NCBI RefSeq assembly: GCF_900156105.1
Contig: NZ_FTMS01000002.1
Location: forward strand, 62,001-126,000
Length of the DNA stretch: 64,000 nt
From: Alkalispirochaeta americana
GTDB taxonomy: Bacteria; Spirochaetota; Spirochaetia; DSM-27196; Alkalispirochaetaceae
Direction of reading: 5' to 3'
Shown: positions 8,274-16,689 of the stretch, one piece after another
Numbering within the stretch: position 1 is the first letter of the stretch
Layout of the letters: each line of letters starts with the position of its first letter
Notes under the pieces: generated by a model
The model's database searches: none
What the model saw: only the letters and a program-made list of their open reading frames with translations
What the model was told of the DNA's origin: nothing
Made by a program: the position numbers and the translations under genes

Positions 8274-9398
8274 ATGGCAACAGACAGTTCCAGTCAAAGA
8301 GACCAGGGCCAGGGACATCAGAAAGATCTGCAGGAGATTTACGACCATTCGCCGCTTCGCAAAATTTCCGACGGAGACCGGTTGGTGGTCTTTAGCGATC
8401 TTCACATGGGAAACGGTGGCCGGAACGACGATTTTCGACACAACGGGGAACTCTTTTCTACGGTTCTCAAGGACTACTACGCCGCCAGAGGACATCATCT
8501 CATTCTGAATGGTGATGTGGAAGATTTACAGCGCTTCAGCATGAGAAGCATTGTAAACCGTTGGAAAGACGTATACCTGGCCTTTCGCGCCGTTGCGGAC
8601 CGGGGCGGGTTGACCCGTATTGTGGGCAACCACGACCTGGAGCTGCTTGAGGGCGGTCCTGCCGTGACCGGCCTGGGCGTGCTGGGACGGGAAAACTGGC
8701 CCGAAACCTTTATGGAACCGATCTTTCAGGGAGTGCGCCTTGCCCATGCCTGCGGAACAATCTTCATTTTTCACGGACATCAGACAAACCGGTGGTACCA
8801 GAAACACAACAATATCGCCCGGCTTCTTTTGCGCTATCTGGCCAATCCTCTTCATGTGAGCACGCCTCCCGTGGCCGACGACAGCCGGCGACGGTTTCTG
8901 GTGGAACGAAGGGCGTACCGTTTTGCCGCAGAGCGAAATATTCTGGTCTTTATCGGCCATACCCATCGTCCGCTCTTTGAATCCATGGGGAAAACTGACT
9001 CCGTCCTCTTTGAAATCGAAGCTCTCTGTCGGGCCTATCCTGAAAGCCCGGATCAATCTGCCATCGAGGACCGCATTGACCAACTCAAGGAAGATCTTCT
9101 GAATATCCAGGAGGTGGAAAAAAGAGATGCTTCCCATGCGAGTCTCTACGAGGAGCGACTGCTTGTTCCCTGTATGTTTAATTCCGGAAACGTTCTGGGG
9201 AAGCAGGGCATGACCTGCCTTGAGATCGAGGGCGGCAATCTCCGTCTCGTTTACTGGGCGGATACCACCAGGAAGCAGCGATACCAGCGGTATCGTGAGT
9301 ATCCTCCTGAACCCCTGAAGGGAACACCCTTTCAGCGAATCCCGATAAAACAGGATAGTTTGGCCTATATTTTCAGCCGGGTCCGTCTCCTTTCGTAG
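8274..9398 (+). CDS. Calcineurin-like metallophosphoesterase
   Basis: A 374-residue phosphoesterase of the calcineurin-like superfamily with all dimetal signatures in order: DLHMG (D42, H44), NGDVED, GNHD (about 117-120), FHGHQ, and GHTH (about 228-231). These ligands bind two metals and activate water for phosphoester hydrolysis. The substrate cannot be read from sequence; the closest general type is the UDP-diacylglucosamine hydrolase/phosphodiesterase group. No signal peptide is seen. I chose the ATG at 8274 because AGGAG sits 4 nt upstream; the ATG at 8241 has AGGAG directly abutting it, too close to work well, and adds 11 residues. The gene is monocistronic and is followed by a GC-rich hairpin. 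Confidence 0.88.
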   Translation: MATDSSSQRDQGQGHQKDLQEIYDHSPLRKISDGDRLVVFSDLHMGNGGRNDDFRHNGELFSTVLKDYYAARGHHLILNGDVEDLQRFSMRSIVNRWKDVYLAFRAVADRGGLTRIVGNHDLELLEGGPAVTGLGVLGRENWPETFMEPIFQGVRLAHACGTIFIFHGHQTNRWYQKHNNIARLLLRYLANPLHVSTPPVADDSRRRFLVERRAYRFAAERNILVFIGHTHRPLFESMGKTDSVLFEIEALCRAYPESPDQSAIEDRIDQLKEDLLNIQEVEKRDASHASLYEERLLVPCMFNSGNVLGKQGMTCLEIEGGNLRLVYWADTTRKQRYQRYREYPPEPLKGTPFQRIPIKQDSLAYIFSRVRLLS

Positions 9399-9399
9399 C

Positions 9400-9437
9400 G
9401 CACCTCCGGGCGCCGGGCCGGGCGCTCACCGGGGTGC
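9400..9437 (+). terminator. GC-rich hairpin after the phosphoesterase gene, no T-tract
   Basis: The stem pairs GCACC (9400-9404) with GGTGC (9433-9437), CCGG (9406-9409) with CCGG (9429-9432), and GCGC with GCGC inside, with small bulges. It starts just after the stop codon. Without a T-run, it may be a weak terminator or an mRNA 3'-end stabiliser. Confidence 0.4.
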
Positions 9438-9456
9438 TATGCAGGCGATATTGTGA

Positions 9457-9462
9457 TACAAT
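9457..9462 (+). promoter_or_regulatory. TACAAT -10 box, likely leaderless start of aminopeptidase operon
   Basis: TACAAT matches the -10 consensus at five of six bases and lies 8 nt before the ATG at 9471, so transcription would begin within about 2 nt of the start codon. There is no Shine-Dalgarno. No good -35 hexamer is visible. Confidence 0.45.
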
Positions 9463-9470
9463 TCTTCGTC

Positions 9471-10700
9471 ATGGAAATTGAAAAATACTTGGAGCGATTT
9501 GCTCATGTAGCCTTGGCGGGGGTTAACCTCCAACAGGGCCAGCCCCTGGCGATAAAGGTTGAACCTGAAAATCTCGACGCTGCCGTAGTGGTGGCTTCTC
9601 TGGCCTATCAGCGGGGCGCTTCCTATGTGGATCTTTGGACCGAATCGTCCAGGCTGCTTCGAACCCGGCTTGATTTTTCCGGCCAGGACCATCTCTCCTT
9701 CGTTCCCTCCTACCGGGAAAGTCGCAACAAGGAGCTTCTCCGGGATCGTTGGGCACTTCTCTCTATCAAATCACCCGTGGATCCCTCGGTGCTGGATGGG
9801 GCTGATACCGGCCGGATGGGTGCGATCACCCGTGCCTTGAGCGAGACCGACGCTGAACTGCGGCGGGGCCTCAGTAACGACGAGACCCAGTGGACCGTTA
9901 TGGCGGTCCCATCGCCGAAATGGGCCGGGGCTGTCCTGAATATGCCCCCGGGAGAGGAAGCTCTTCATGCGCTCTGGGAGGCCTTTGTTCCGATCCTTCG
10001 TCTCGATGCCGACGATCCGGCCCGCTTCTGGAAAGATCATGGTGCTTTTCTGGCCGAGCGGGCCCGGACCATGACCGAGTTGAAGATTCGGGAGCTCCAT
10101 TTTTCCGGCGCAGGCACAGATCTCACCGTTGGGTTGAGTTCCCGGGCGCGTTGGAAGGGGGGCGGTGCCCGGACCAGCGAGGGTATCGAGTTTTCTCCAA
10201 ACCTCCCCACGGAGGAGGTCTTTACCACCCCTGATTATCGGCAAACCCGGGGGCGCGCCGCGATATCACGCCCCGTGCGGGTTATGGGAACCATGGTTCG
10301 TGACGCCTGGATGGAGTTCGACCAGGGCAAGGTAGTGAACTTCGGAGCGTCTTCGGGGAAGGAAGCGCTCCGGGAGTTTCTGGAGGTTGACCGGGGGAGT
10401 TCCTTCATGGGCGAGATTGCTCTGGTTGATTCCAGGGGGCCGATTTTTCAATCGGGGTTGCTCTTTGACAATATCCTTTTGGACGAGAATGCTGCCTGTC
10501 ATTTTGCCTTGGGTTTTGCGTATCCCTCCTGTATTGAAGGGGGAACGGTTCTGGACGACAAGACCCTCGATGAAATTGGTGCGAACCGAAGCAGGCAGCA
10601 CCTGGATTTCATGATTGGCACCGAAGCTATGGAGGTGAGGGCAACGCTTCAGGACGGCTCAACCCAACGAATTATCGAGAGGGGGCGTTTTGTTTCATGA
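9471..10700 (+). CDS. M29-family metallo-aminopeptidase
   Basis: A 409-residue cytoplasmic exopeptidase of the M29 (thermophilic aminopeptidase, AmpS/PepS) family, which removes N-terminal residues using a two-metal centre. Recognisable family blocks are NLPTEEVFTTPD, the GEIALVDS strand, DENAACHFALGFAYP and the terminal HLDFMIGT, which supply the Glu, His and Asp metal ligands. Length matches the family (about 410). The ATG at 9471 was preferred to the GTG at 9453 because a TACAAT box overlaps the region between them and no Shine-Dalgarno supports either. The next gene starts at an ATGA overlap with this stop, so the two are translationally coupled. Confidence 0.93.
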   Translation: MEIEKYLERFAHVALAGVNLQQGQPLAIKVEPENLDAAVVVASLAYQRGASYVDLWTESSRLLRTRLDFSGQDHLSFVPSYRESRNKELLRDRWALLSIKSPVDPSVLDGADTGRMGAITRALSETDAELRRGLSNDETQWTVMAVPSPKWAGAVLNMPPGEEALHALWEAFVPILRLDADDPARFWKDHGAFLAERARTMTELKIRELHFSGAGTDLTVGLSSRARWKGGGARTSEGIEFSPNLPTEEVFTTPDYRQTRGRAAISRPVRVMGTMVRDAWMEFDQGKVVNFGASSGKEALREFLEVDRGSSFMGEIALVDSRGPIFQSGLLFDNILLDENAACHFALGFAYPSCIEGGTVLDDKTLDEIGANRSRQHLDFMIGTEAMEVRATLQDGSTQRIIERGRFVS

Positions 10701-11314
10701 GTTTTACTCCTGATGACCGGACCAGGGCGCTTATTTTCGATCTTGACGGTACGCTTCTGGATACCATGCCCATACACTTTGAAGCATGGCGTGAGATTCT
10801 GCGAAACGAGGGGATACCCCTGGAGAAGGAGCTGTTCCAACAGTTGGGGGGGCTCTCTTCTGTGGCAATCGTGGACGCCCTGAACCAGCGTTTCAGCAGA
10901 AGCTTTTCACCGATGGCGCTGGCTGTTGCCAAGGACCGGGCCTATCTGCAGAAAATCAAGGAGGTCAAGCCCATCGGTGGGGTCGCACGCATCCTCTGCC
11001 GGTATGCTGGAGAGCTTCCCATCGGAATCGCCACCAACGAGTGCCGGGCTGTGACCTCGGTGACGCTTCGTTCAACAGGCTTTGCCTCCCTGGTTCAAAC
11101 CGTGGTGACTTCCGATGATGTGGATCACGCAAAGCCGGCCCCCGATATTTTCCTGGAGTGTGCCCGGAGGCTTGGAGTTGATCCTGTCCGGTGTCACGTC
11201 TTCGAAGACAGTGATTCCGGTCTCCAGGCCGCCCGGGACGCGGGGATGTCTGTTTCGGATGTCCGGCTTTTTCCGCAGGAAGAGGGGATCGGATGCCCCC
11301 AGACGGAAGAATGA
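10697..11314 (+). CDS. HAD-family phosphatase, beta-phosphoglucomutase/phosphonatase-like
   Basis: A 205-residue haloacid-dehalogenase-superfamily hydrolase. Motif I is DLDGTLLDT with nucleophile Asp15 and acid/base Asp17. Motif II lies near ATNE, motif III is the lysine of KPAPDIF, and motif IV is EDSDSGLQAARDAGM. A helical cap between motifs I and II places it in subfamily I with the beta-phosphoglucomutase and sugar-phosphatase enzymes. The sequence does not decide between mutase and phosphatase. It is coupled to the aminopeptidase by ATGA and overlaps the oxidoreductase by 22 bp, so all three are likely co-expressed. Confidence 0.88.
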   Translation: MSFTPDDRTRALIFDLDGTLLDTMPIHFEAWREILRNEGIPLEKELFQQLGGLSSVAIVDALNQRFSRSFSPMALAVAKDRAYLQKIKEVKPIGGVARILCRYAGELPIGIATNECRAVTSVTLRSTGFASLVQTVVTSDDVDHAKPAPDIFLECARRLGVDPVRCHVFEDSDSGLQAARDAGMSVSDVRLFPQEEGIGCPQTEE

Positions 11315-12300
11315 CCCCCGACGGGATGATCTCTGCAGCGATCGTTGGGACGGGACGGATCGCATCCCTTCTGGAGGAGGATCCCTTACGGGAAAAGCCC
11401 TGTACCCATGCCGGGGCGCTGGTTGCTACCGGCCGTTGTGCCATTGTCGGGGGTATGGATCGCGATGAAGAGCGGCGCCGCCTCTTTTCCCGGCGTTGGG
11501 GTGCTCCCGTCTTCTCCGATGCGCTGGAGATGATCCGCACCACGGCTCCGGAGATACTGGTCGTTGCAACCCACCCCGATACCCACGAGATGTACGTTGC
11601 CATGGCAGCCCGCGAGGGGATCCCCCTGGTGGTCTGTGAAAAGCCTCTTGCCCATACCATGGCCTCGGCCCGGCGCATAGCCAGAATCGAGAAACAGGGG
11701 GGGCTGAAAATCCTGGTAAACCACGAGCGGCGCTTCTCCCGCGATTACGAGCTGGTGCGCCAGGCCATGCGCTCTCACGCCCTGGGATCTCTTCTGGGTA
11801 TAACAGCTACTCTCTACTTCGGGAAAAACAAACCCCACCACCGTGTTCTGCACCACGATGGAACACATCTGATCGACGCGATCCACTACCTGACCGACGA
11901 CACTCTTCGGGTGCGCCGGAGGGTTGGGAACATGCGAGGATGCCGATCGTCGGTCTTTATTCATGGGGTCCTAAAGAAACAGGGTCTGCCCGTGGTGCTT
12001 GAGATCGGGGCCGAGCGGGATTATCTCCACCTGGAGATCAGGTTGAGCTTCTCCTCCGGGGAAATTCGGGTTGGCAACGGGATTTTTTCCTGGAGCAGGA
12101 GCGAGATCAGTCCCCACTACAGTTCCTATCGCTCGCTCCAGGACGTGCCCCGTCTTGTCCCCGAGCCGACGGGCTATTTCCTGGGGATGATGAACGAGGC
12201 CGTTGCTCTGGCCGAAGGGCGGCTGGAGCGTTCGCGCTCAACGGCAGCCGATGCCCTGGCGGCGCTTCGGGTCATTCACGAAGCCTCTCGTCGGGTCTGA
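11293..12300 (+). CDS. Gfo/Idh/MocA-family NAD(P)-dependent oxidoreductase
   Basis: A 335-residue dehydrogenase-like protein. The N-terminal Rossmann fold begins AAIVGTGRIA (about residues 15-24), the dinucleotide-binding glycine motif. CEKPLAHT (near 115) carries the family EKP lysine, and HHDGTHLIDAIHY contains the usual catalytic-site histidine region. Family members oxidise or epimerise sugars and cyclitols; the substrate here is unknown. Three ATGs are possible (11293, 11311, 11326); the first has the best upstream purine run (AGGAAGAGGGG) and overlaps the HAD gene by 22 bp. Its 3' end overlaps the convergent UPF0164 gene by 29 bp. Confidence 0.9.
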   Translation: MPPDGRMTPDGMISAAIVGTGRIASLLEEDPLREKPCTHAGALVATGRCAIVGGMDRDEERRRLFSRRWGAPVFSDALEMIRTTAPEILVVATHPDTHEMYVAMAAREGIPLVVCEKPLAHTMASARRIARIEKQGGLKILVNHERRFSRDYELVRQAMRSHALGSLLGITATLYFGKNKPHHRVLHHDGTHLIDAIHYLTDDTLRVRRRVGNMRGCRSSVFIHGVLKKQGLPVVLEIGAERDYLHLEIRLSFSSGEIRVGNGIFSWSRSEISPHYSSYRSLQDVPRLVPEPTGYFLGMMNEAVALAEGRLERSRSTAADALAALRVIHEASRRV

Positions 12301-13567
12301 GCCGATCCTCATCAAGACGGATCGATTCCATGCGATTCTGGAGATCGAGCATACGGGCTGCCATGGCCAGGGTTTCCCGGGCCGGTTCGAAGGATGGGTC
12401 CAGGGCAAGGGCTTGCCGGTTAAGATAAATCGCTTCTTCCAGCTCCCCCACGGCAAAGTGTTGCAACGAGTCCAGGTAGAGTGTCCGCACCTGATCACGC
12501 CGATCGCCTCGGCCTCGATCACCCAGGGAGAAGGCTGCCTGGATGCTGAAGCGATCGAAGGCGGAGAGTTGGGTGGTCATGTCCAGGGTGTAGTTTACGG
12601 TGATGGTCATCTCCTGGATCTGGATGCCGCTTCCCATGGTAAGGCGGGGGTTTCCTCCCATAAGCAGGAATCCTGAACGAAGAACGAAAAAATCGGTCAC
12701 GGTCAGGGCGGCTCCGACGGCGTAGCTCGGGTCGGGCGGAGGCTGATCAGAGAAAGGCATGATGGGGACGTGAATGTCGGCAGCAAGGAGCAAGGGCCGC
12801 AGGGGAGCCCAGGAGATTCCTGTGGACCAGACCGTGGGAAGCGGTTCGTCCAGCACGGGCGGTCCCAGATTCTTGATAGCTGTCCCTAGAGAGAAGTTTG
12901 GTTCCTGCGATGAATAGGGTTTGAGAAAGTGGAATCGCGTCAGAATGCCCAGGTCGGTCATAACGCCCGCGGCGGACTGGCCCGGAGCGATACGATCAGG
13001 AATATGACGGTAGGCTGCTTTTACGTTTGCTCCCAGGGAGATACCGCTGAAATAGAAACCGCTGAAAAAGTTGTAGGAGACGTTCCCCGCCACCACGGTC
13101 TCGCTGTACCGGGCCGTCCCGAGCTGACCTCCGTAGTCGTCGTAGCTGGTGAAGGGAACGTGGAGGTGCTTTGCTCCAACGCCGTACCCCAGGTTCTCGC
13201 GACGGCTGGTATAGACTGCTCCCTCCATATTGGTATCGGCGATGAGGTTGTTATGGAAGACTGCTGCCTCGGTTTTTTCAAGGCGGGAGCTGGCTGCGGG
13301 ATTTGCCTCCAGGAAGGATGCATCGCGGCTCACGGCGGTATAGGCTGTTCCCATGCCCTCCTGTTCTCCTCCCATGGGGATCATCAGGGTAGGAAAAACG
13401 GTGAGTCCCGTGTTCTGTACCGATTCGCCGCCGACCTGCTCGTGGATATCGCCGTACCAGTCGTGGAAGGAGTCTTCGGACACACCGGATGCAAAAGCCG
13501 GCACGACCAGCACCGTGGCCACGACAAAGAGGAGCAGAACTGCGGTAAATCGACGTTCCTGAGCCAT
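12272..13567 (-). CDS. UPF0164/PorV-like outer-membrane beta-barrel protein with C-terminal TPR
   Basis: A 431-residue exported protein. A signal peptide (MAQERRFTAVLLLFVVATVL..., cleavage near AFASG) precedes a body of alternating hydrophobic residues that reads as many amphipathic strands with aromatic girdles. It includes GMGTAYTAVSRDASFLEANPA, the N-terminal block of UPF0164/PorV/FadL-type proteins. FadL-type barrels move hydrophobic compounds across the outer membrane. Unusually, residues about 365-405 form a TPR-like pair of helices (YLDSLQHFAVGELEEAIYLN and on to ALALDPSFEPARETLA). I start at the second ATG (13567) because a TACAAT box covers the first (13579). The gene diverges from the periplasmic repeat/PP2C operon. 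Confidence 0.78.
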   Translation of the reverse strand: MAQERRFTAVLLLFVVATVLVVPAFASGVSEDSFHDWYGDIHEQVGGESVQNTGLTVFPTLMIPMGGEQEGMGTAYTAVSRDASFLEANPAASSRLEKTEAAVFHNNLIADTNMEGAVYTSRRENLGYGVGAKHLHVPFTSYDDYGGQLGTARYSETVVAGNVSYNFFSGFYFSGISLGANVKAAYRHIPDRIAPGQSAAGVMTDLGILTRFHFLKPYSSQEPNFSLGTAIKNLGPPVLDEPLPTVWSTGISWAPLRPLLLAADIHVPIMPFSDQPPPDPSYAVGAALTVTDFFVLRSGFLLMGGNPRLTMGSGIQIQEMTITVNYTLDMTTQLSAFDRFSIQAAFSLGDRGRGDRRDQVRTLYLDSLQHFAVGELEEAIYLNRQALALDPSFEPARETLAMAARMLDLQNRMESIRLDEDRLRPDERLRE

Positions 13568-13577
13568 TCTGATATAC

Positions 13578-13583
13578 ATTGTA
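13578..13583 (-). promoter_or_regulatory. TACAAT -10 box upstream of UPF0164 gene
   Basis: Read on the minus strand, TACAAT lies 10 nt before the ATG at 13567, with no Shine-Dalgarno in between, again suggesting a leaderless or near-leaderless mRNA. The possible -35 (TAGAAT, 17 nt upstream) is weak. Confidence 0.4.
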
Positions 13584-13674
13584 CCGCTCTCTGGCCGATT
13601 ATTCTATATAGGGTATCGGTTTGCTTTCATAGAACCATAACCCCGAGGCGTGGTAGAATTATTCGCAGGGGAGA

Positions 13675-16600
13675 ATGAAAAAGTTGATTCTGCGCCGCCT
13701 TCCGGCGGTTCTTCTGTTGCTACTTATCTCGGTTTCTCTCCCCGCGTCGGGACGCAGGGAGGACCCGGTTCGTCGTGCCCGGGGGCTGGTGGCCGAGAAC
13801 AGAATCAACGACGCGATTCTCCTCCTGGAGCAGACCATTCGGGATGATCCCGAGCGAATTGTAGAAGCCGAAGCGCTGATGCGCGCAATCCGGGGTATCC
13901 GGGGTGAATACAATGTTCTTTTCGAGCTTCTGATCCAGAACCTGATTGATAATCCCGATGATATTGCCAGAACCCTTGATATAATTGACAGAATGGAACA
14001 GCTTGACGAGTTTCCCAATGCCCGAGTGCTTCAACAAGTTGAGGACGCCAGGGTTATAGCCCAGCTTGCCTACGACCGGAACCTGGTGGATCAGGCCATG
14101 AGCGAGGCACGGGAACTCTTCCAGGCGGGGCGTCACGCCGAGGCCGCCAGAATTTACCTGTCCCTGGGTGATCTTCAGCGGGATCGCTTTGAGGGGCGGG
14201 GATACAGCGATATTTTCGTAAACCAGGTCGATAGAGCACTGGTTCGTCTCGATGAGGCGGGCGGGAACTTTCTGGGGCTGATAGATGTGTACACCCAGGT
14301 ATCACTCCCCCTGACGGCGGCTGCTTCCGAGGGGCCGGTGCCGCTGGAGGCTGACTTTTTTGCCGAGTATCTTGCCCAAGGCCAGGAGCTCCACGGGGTG
14401 CTTGAGCGGGCCCGGTCTCTGTCGCAGGATGTCCTTGTCCTGCGTTCCCAGGTGGCCCTACAGTTTCCTGATGATCCTGTGGACTGGTATCTCAATTTTC
14501 AGGATATCTTTCTGCGGGGGCGTCCTGACTTGAGGAATCAGGAGGGGCTGGTGGCGGTCATGACGGAATTCTACGATGCGCCCCTGGTTGAGGCTTCCCG
14601 CATGAGCCGGGAGCAGGCCCTGGAAGCGTATGGGGAAGGGAATGACTTTTTGGGGCGCGATGAACTACCCCAGGCGATTGAAGCCTATCAACTGGCTGCA
14701 GAGGCTGCTCTGGCTTGGGAGCGGCTCGAGGAGGTGCGGATTGGCCTCTTCGAACCGGATCAGCCTGCTCGCGAGATCATTGCTGACCGCCCGTCCCGAG
14801 AGGCGGGGCCACCTCTGACAGCCCGGTTCAGGAAAGAGAGCGCCCGCTATCTGGCTGATTTGGCCGGGACGCTTCAAAATCTTCCGGTGATCCGGGAGGA
14901 TGATCGGGCTTTGGCAGAGTTGCTGCGATCCCGTAAAGAGGAGATCCAGGAAGTAGTGGATCGTCTGACAGGGCAGGAGGAGGCCTGGAAAAACCGGGTT
15001 GAGACGATCGGGCAGTTTCCAGAGGATTATCTGGCCCAGATGGATCATTCCCCTCTGGAGGAAGTTCTCGATGAGGCAGCCCGTCGTCTGGAAGGGATGG
15101 TCTCGAAGACGCAACGTCTGGCCGTGGAGGTTTCGCTCCTTGAGACCGCCGAGGTTCCCCTGGTTATTGCCCGATCCCGGGATGTTCTTGCCGAGACATC
15201 GCTCCTGCTGGAAGGCGTGGAGGAGCCCCTGGAGGAGGATCTTCCCGACGAAGCGCCCGGTGAGGCGGTTCGTATAGCCCGTTACCCCGACGAGGCGGCG
15301 CAGCGCCTGGAGATCCTGGAGGGAGTTCTGGCCAGGGCCCGGGAAGAGGTGGAGCGTGCCCGGGAGGGACTGGAGGGTGATCGGGAGTACGTCAGTGGCA
15401 GTGCCCCTGTCCAATCAGAGCTCCTGCGCCTGACGGTTCTGCGACAGGATCTGGACGACCTCGCGGCCCAAGGTGGAGAACGTTTCGAAGAAGCTGAGCA
15501 ACTGATCGCCGAAGCCCGAATCCAGGAGTCAGAAGGGTTTTCCCGCATAGCCGACGCCCGGGCCGCCATCGCAGCCATGCAGATTGATGCGGCCCGGAGA
15601 AACTGGGAGGCTGCCCGCGATGCTTTCTTTGATTCTCTGGAGCTTCGGGAACAGGATGCTCTCAGGACTACTGCGGACCAGGAGATTGCTGCGGTGGGTC
15701 AGGAATTGCTTGAGCTTGAGAACGTTCTGGTGGTTCAGCGTGTGCGTGAGCTTCTGACCCGGGCCGAGGCGCAATACAGCCAGGATGAATATGTAGCTGC
15801 CCGGGATACCCTCATTCAGGCACAACAGACCTGGGAACAGACGAATATCGAGTCCAATAGCGAAATCGACCGTCTTCTGATCCTTGCAACGGCCGCGCTC
15901 AGCCTTGAAGAGGGACGGGAACTTTCTCCTACGGATCCTCTCTATCCCGTTTTGGGAAACTATCTCAGTCTTGCCCGGGAAGACTACAACCGGGGAGTTC
16001 TTCTCTTTCGTCAGGGCCGTAAGGAAGATGCCGACCGGCTCTTCGATCGTTCCATCGAGAATCTCAGAAATGTCCGGGATGTGCGTCCTCTTAACTGGGA
16101 TGCCCGTATCTTGGAGCTGCGAATCGTCCAGCTTCGTGATGCCGATGAGTTCGAAGATATCTTTGCAACCCGCTACAACCAGGCTCTGGCTCGCCTTGAT
16201 CAGGCGGGGCCCCTGGAAGTCTACAGCGAGCTGGAGGTCCTCGCCGAGATCAACCCCAATTATCCGGGGCTCCAGACGCAACTTCGCCGCCTGGAGATTG
16301 CCCTGAATCTCCGGCCGGATCCGGCAGACCAGCAACGGATAGCCCGGGCCCGCCAACTCTATGGTGAGGCGCAACGTCTTGCCCGGGGATCCCGGGATCA
16401 GGTGGTGGTGGCGGTCTCGCTTCTTGAGGACGCTGTGAATCTGCACCCCGATAATCGCGATGTGCGGTTCCTCCTGGATGAGTTGCGTATTCGTCTGGGA
16501 GGGAGGGCCACGGCGGCACTCTCCACGGCCGATGAGCAGCAGTATCGCCGGGCAGAGACGCTGTTTCAGCAGGGACAGGTTGTGCAAGCCCTGGCAATCA

Positions 16601-16689
16601 CGGAGCGCCTCTTGTCCAACCCGGAAAACCAGGGGTACCCTCCCTTGGTTGACTTGCGCAGGAGGATTGGCTTACGCCTTGGAATATGA
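13675..16689 (+). CDS. Large periplasmic helical/TPR-like repeat protein
   Basis: A 1004-residue protein that I cannot assign to a named family. It has a clear signal peptide (MKKLILRRLPAVLLLLLISV, then SLPASGRR) and an almost wholly helical body. TPR-like helix pairs are clearest near the N-terminus (ARGLVAENRINDAILLLEQT) and C-terminus (FLLDELRI, ETLFQQGQVVQALAITERLL). The middle is long and acidic, with Glu/Arg heptads that look like coiled coil. This fits a periplasmic scaffold. An AGGGGAGA Shine-Dalgarno directly precedes the ATG. The stop overlaps the start of the PP2C sensor (ATGA), so both are made together and may interact. Confidence 0.8.
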   Translation: MKKLILRRLPAVLLLLLISVSLPASGRREDPVRRARGLVAENRINDAILLLEQTIRDDPERIVEAEALMRAIRGIRGEYNVLFELLIQNLIDNPDDIARTLDIIDRMEQLDEFPNARVLQQVEDARVIAQLAYDRNLVDQAMSEARELFQAGRHAEAARIYLSLGDLQRDRFEGRGYSDIFVNQVDRALVRLDEAGGNFLGLIDVYTQVSLPLTAAASEGPVPLEADFFAEYLAQGQELHGVLERARSLSQDVLVLRSQVALQFPDDPVDWYLNFQDIFLRGRPDLRNQEGLVAVMTEFYDAPLVEASRMSREQALEAYGEGNDFLGRDELPQAIEAYQLAAEAALAWERLEEVRIGLFEPDQPAREIIADRPSREAGPPLTARFRKESARYLADLAGTLQNLPVIREDDRALAELLRSRKEEIQEVVDRLTGQEEAWKNRVETIGQFPEDYLAQMDHSPLEEVLDEAARRLEGMVSKTQRLAVEVSLLETAEVPLVIARSRDVLAETSLLLEGVEEPLEEDLPDEAPGEAVRIARYPDEAAQRLEILEGVLARAREEVERAREGLEGDREYVSGSAPVQSELLRLTVLRQDLDDLAAQGGERFEEAEQLIAEARIQESEGFSRIADARAAIAAMQIDAARRNWEAARDAFFDSLELREQDALRTTADQEIAAVGQELLELENVLVVQRVRELLTRAEAQYSQDEYVAARDTLIQAQQTWEQTNIESNSEIDRLLILATAALSLEEGRELSPTDPLYPVLGNYLSLAREDYNRGVLLFRQGRKEDADRLFDRSIENLRNVRDVRPLNWDARILELRIVQLRDADEFEDIFATRYNQALARLDQAGPLEVYSELEVLAEINPNYPGLQTQLRRLEIALNLRPDPADQQRIARARQLYGEAQRLARGSRDQVVVAVSLLEDAVNLHPDNRDVRFLLDELRIRLGGRATAALSTADEQQYRRAETLFQQGQVVQALAITERLLSNPENQGYPPLVDLRRRIGLRLGI

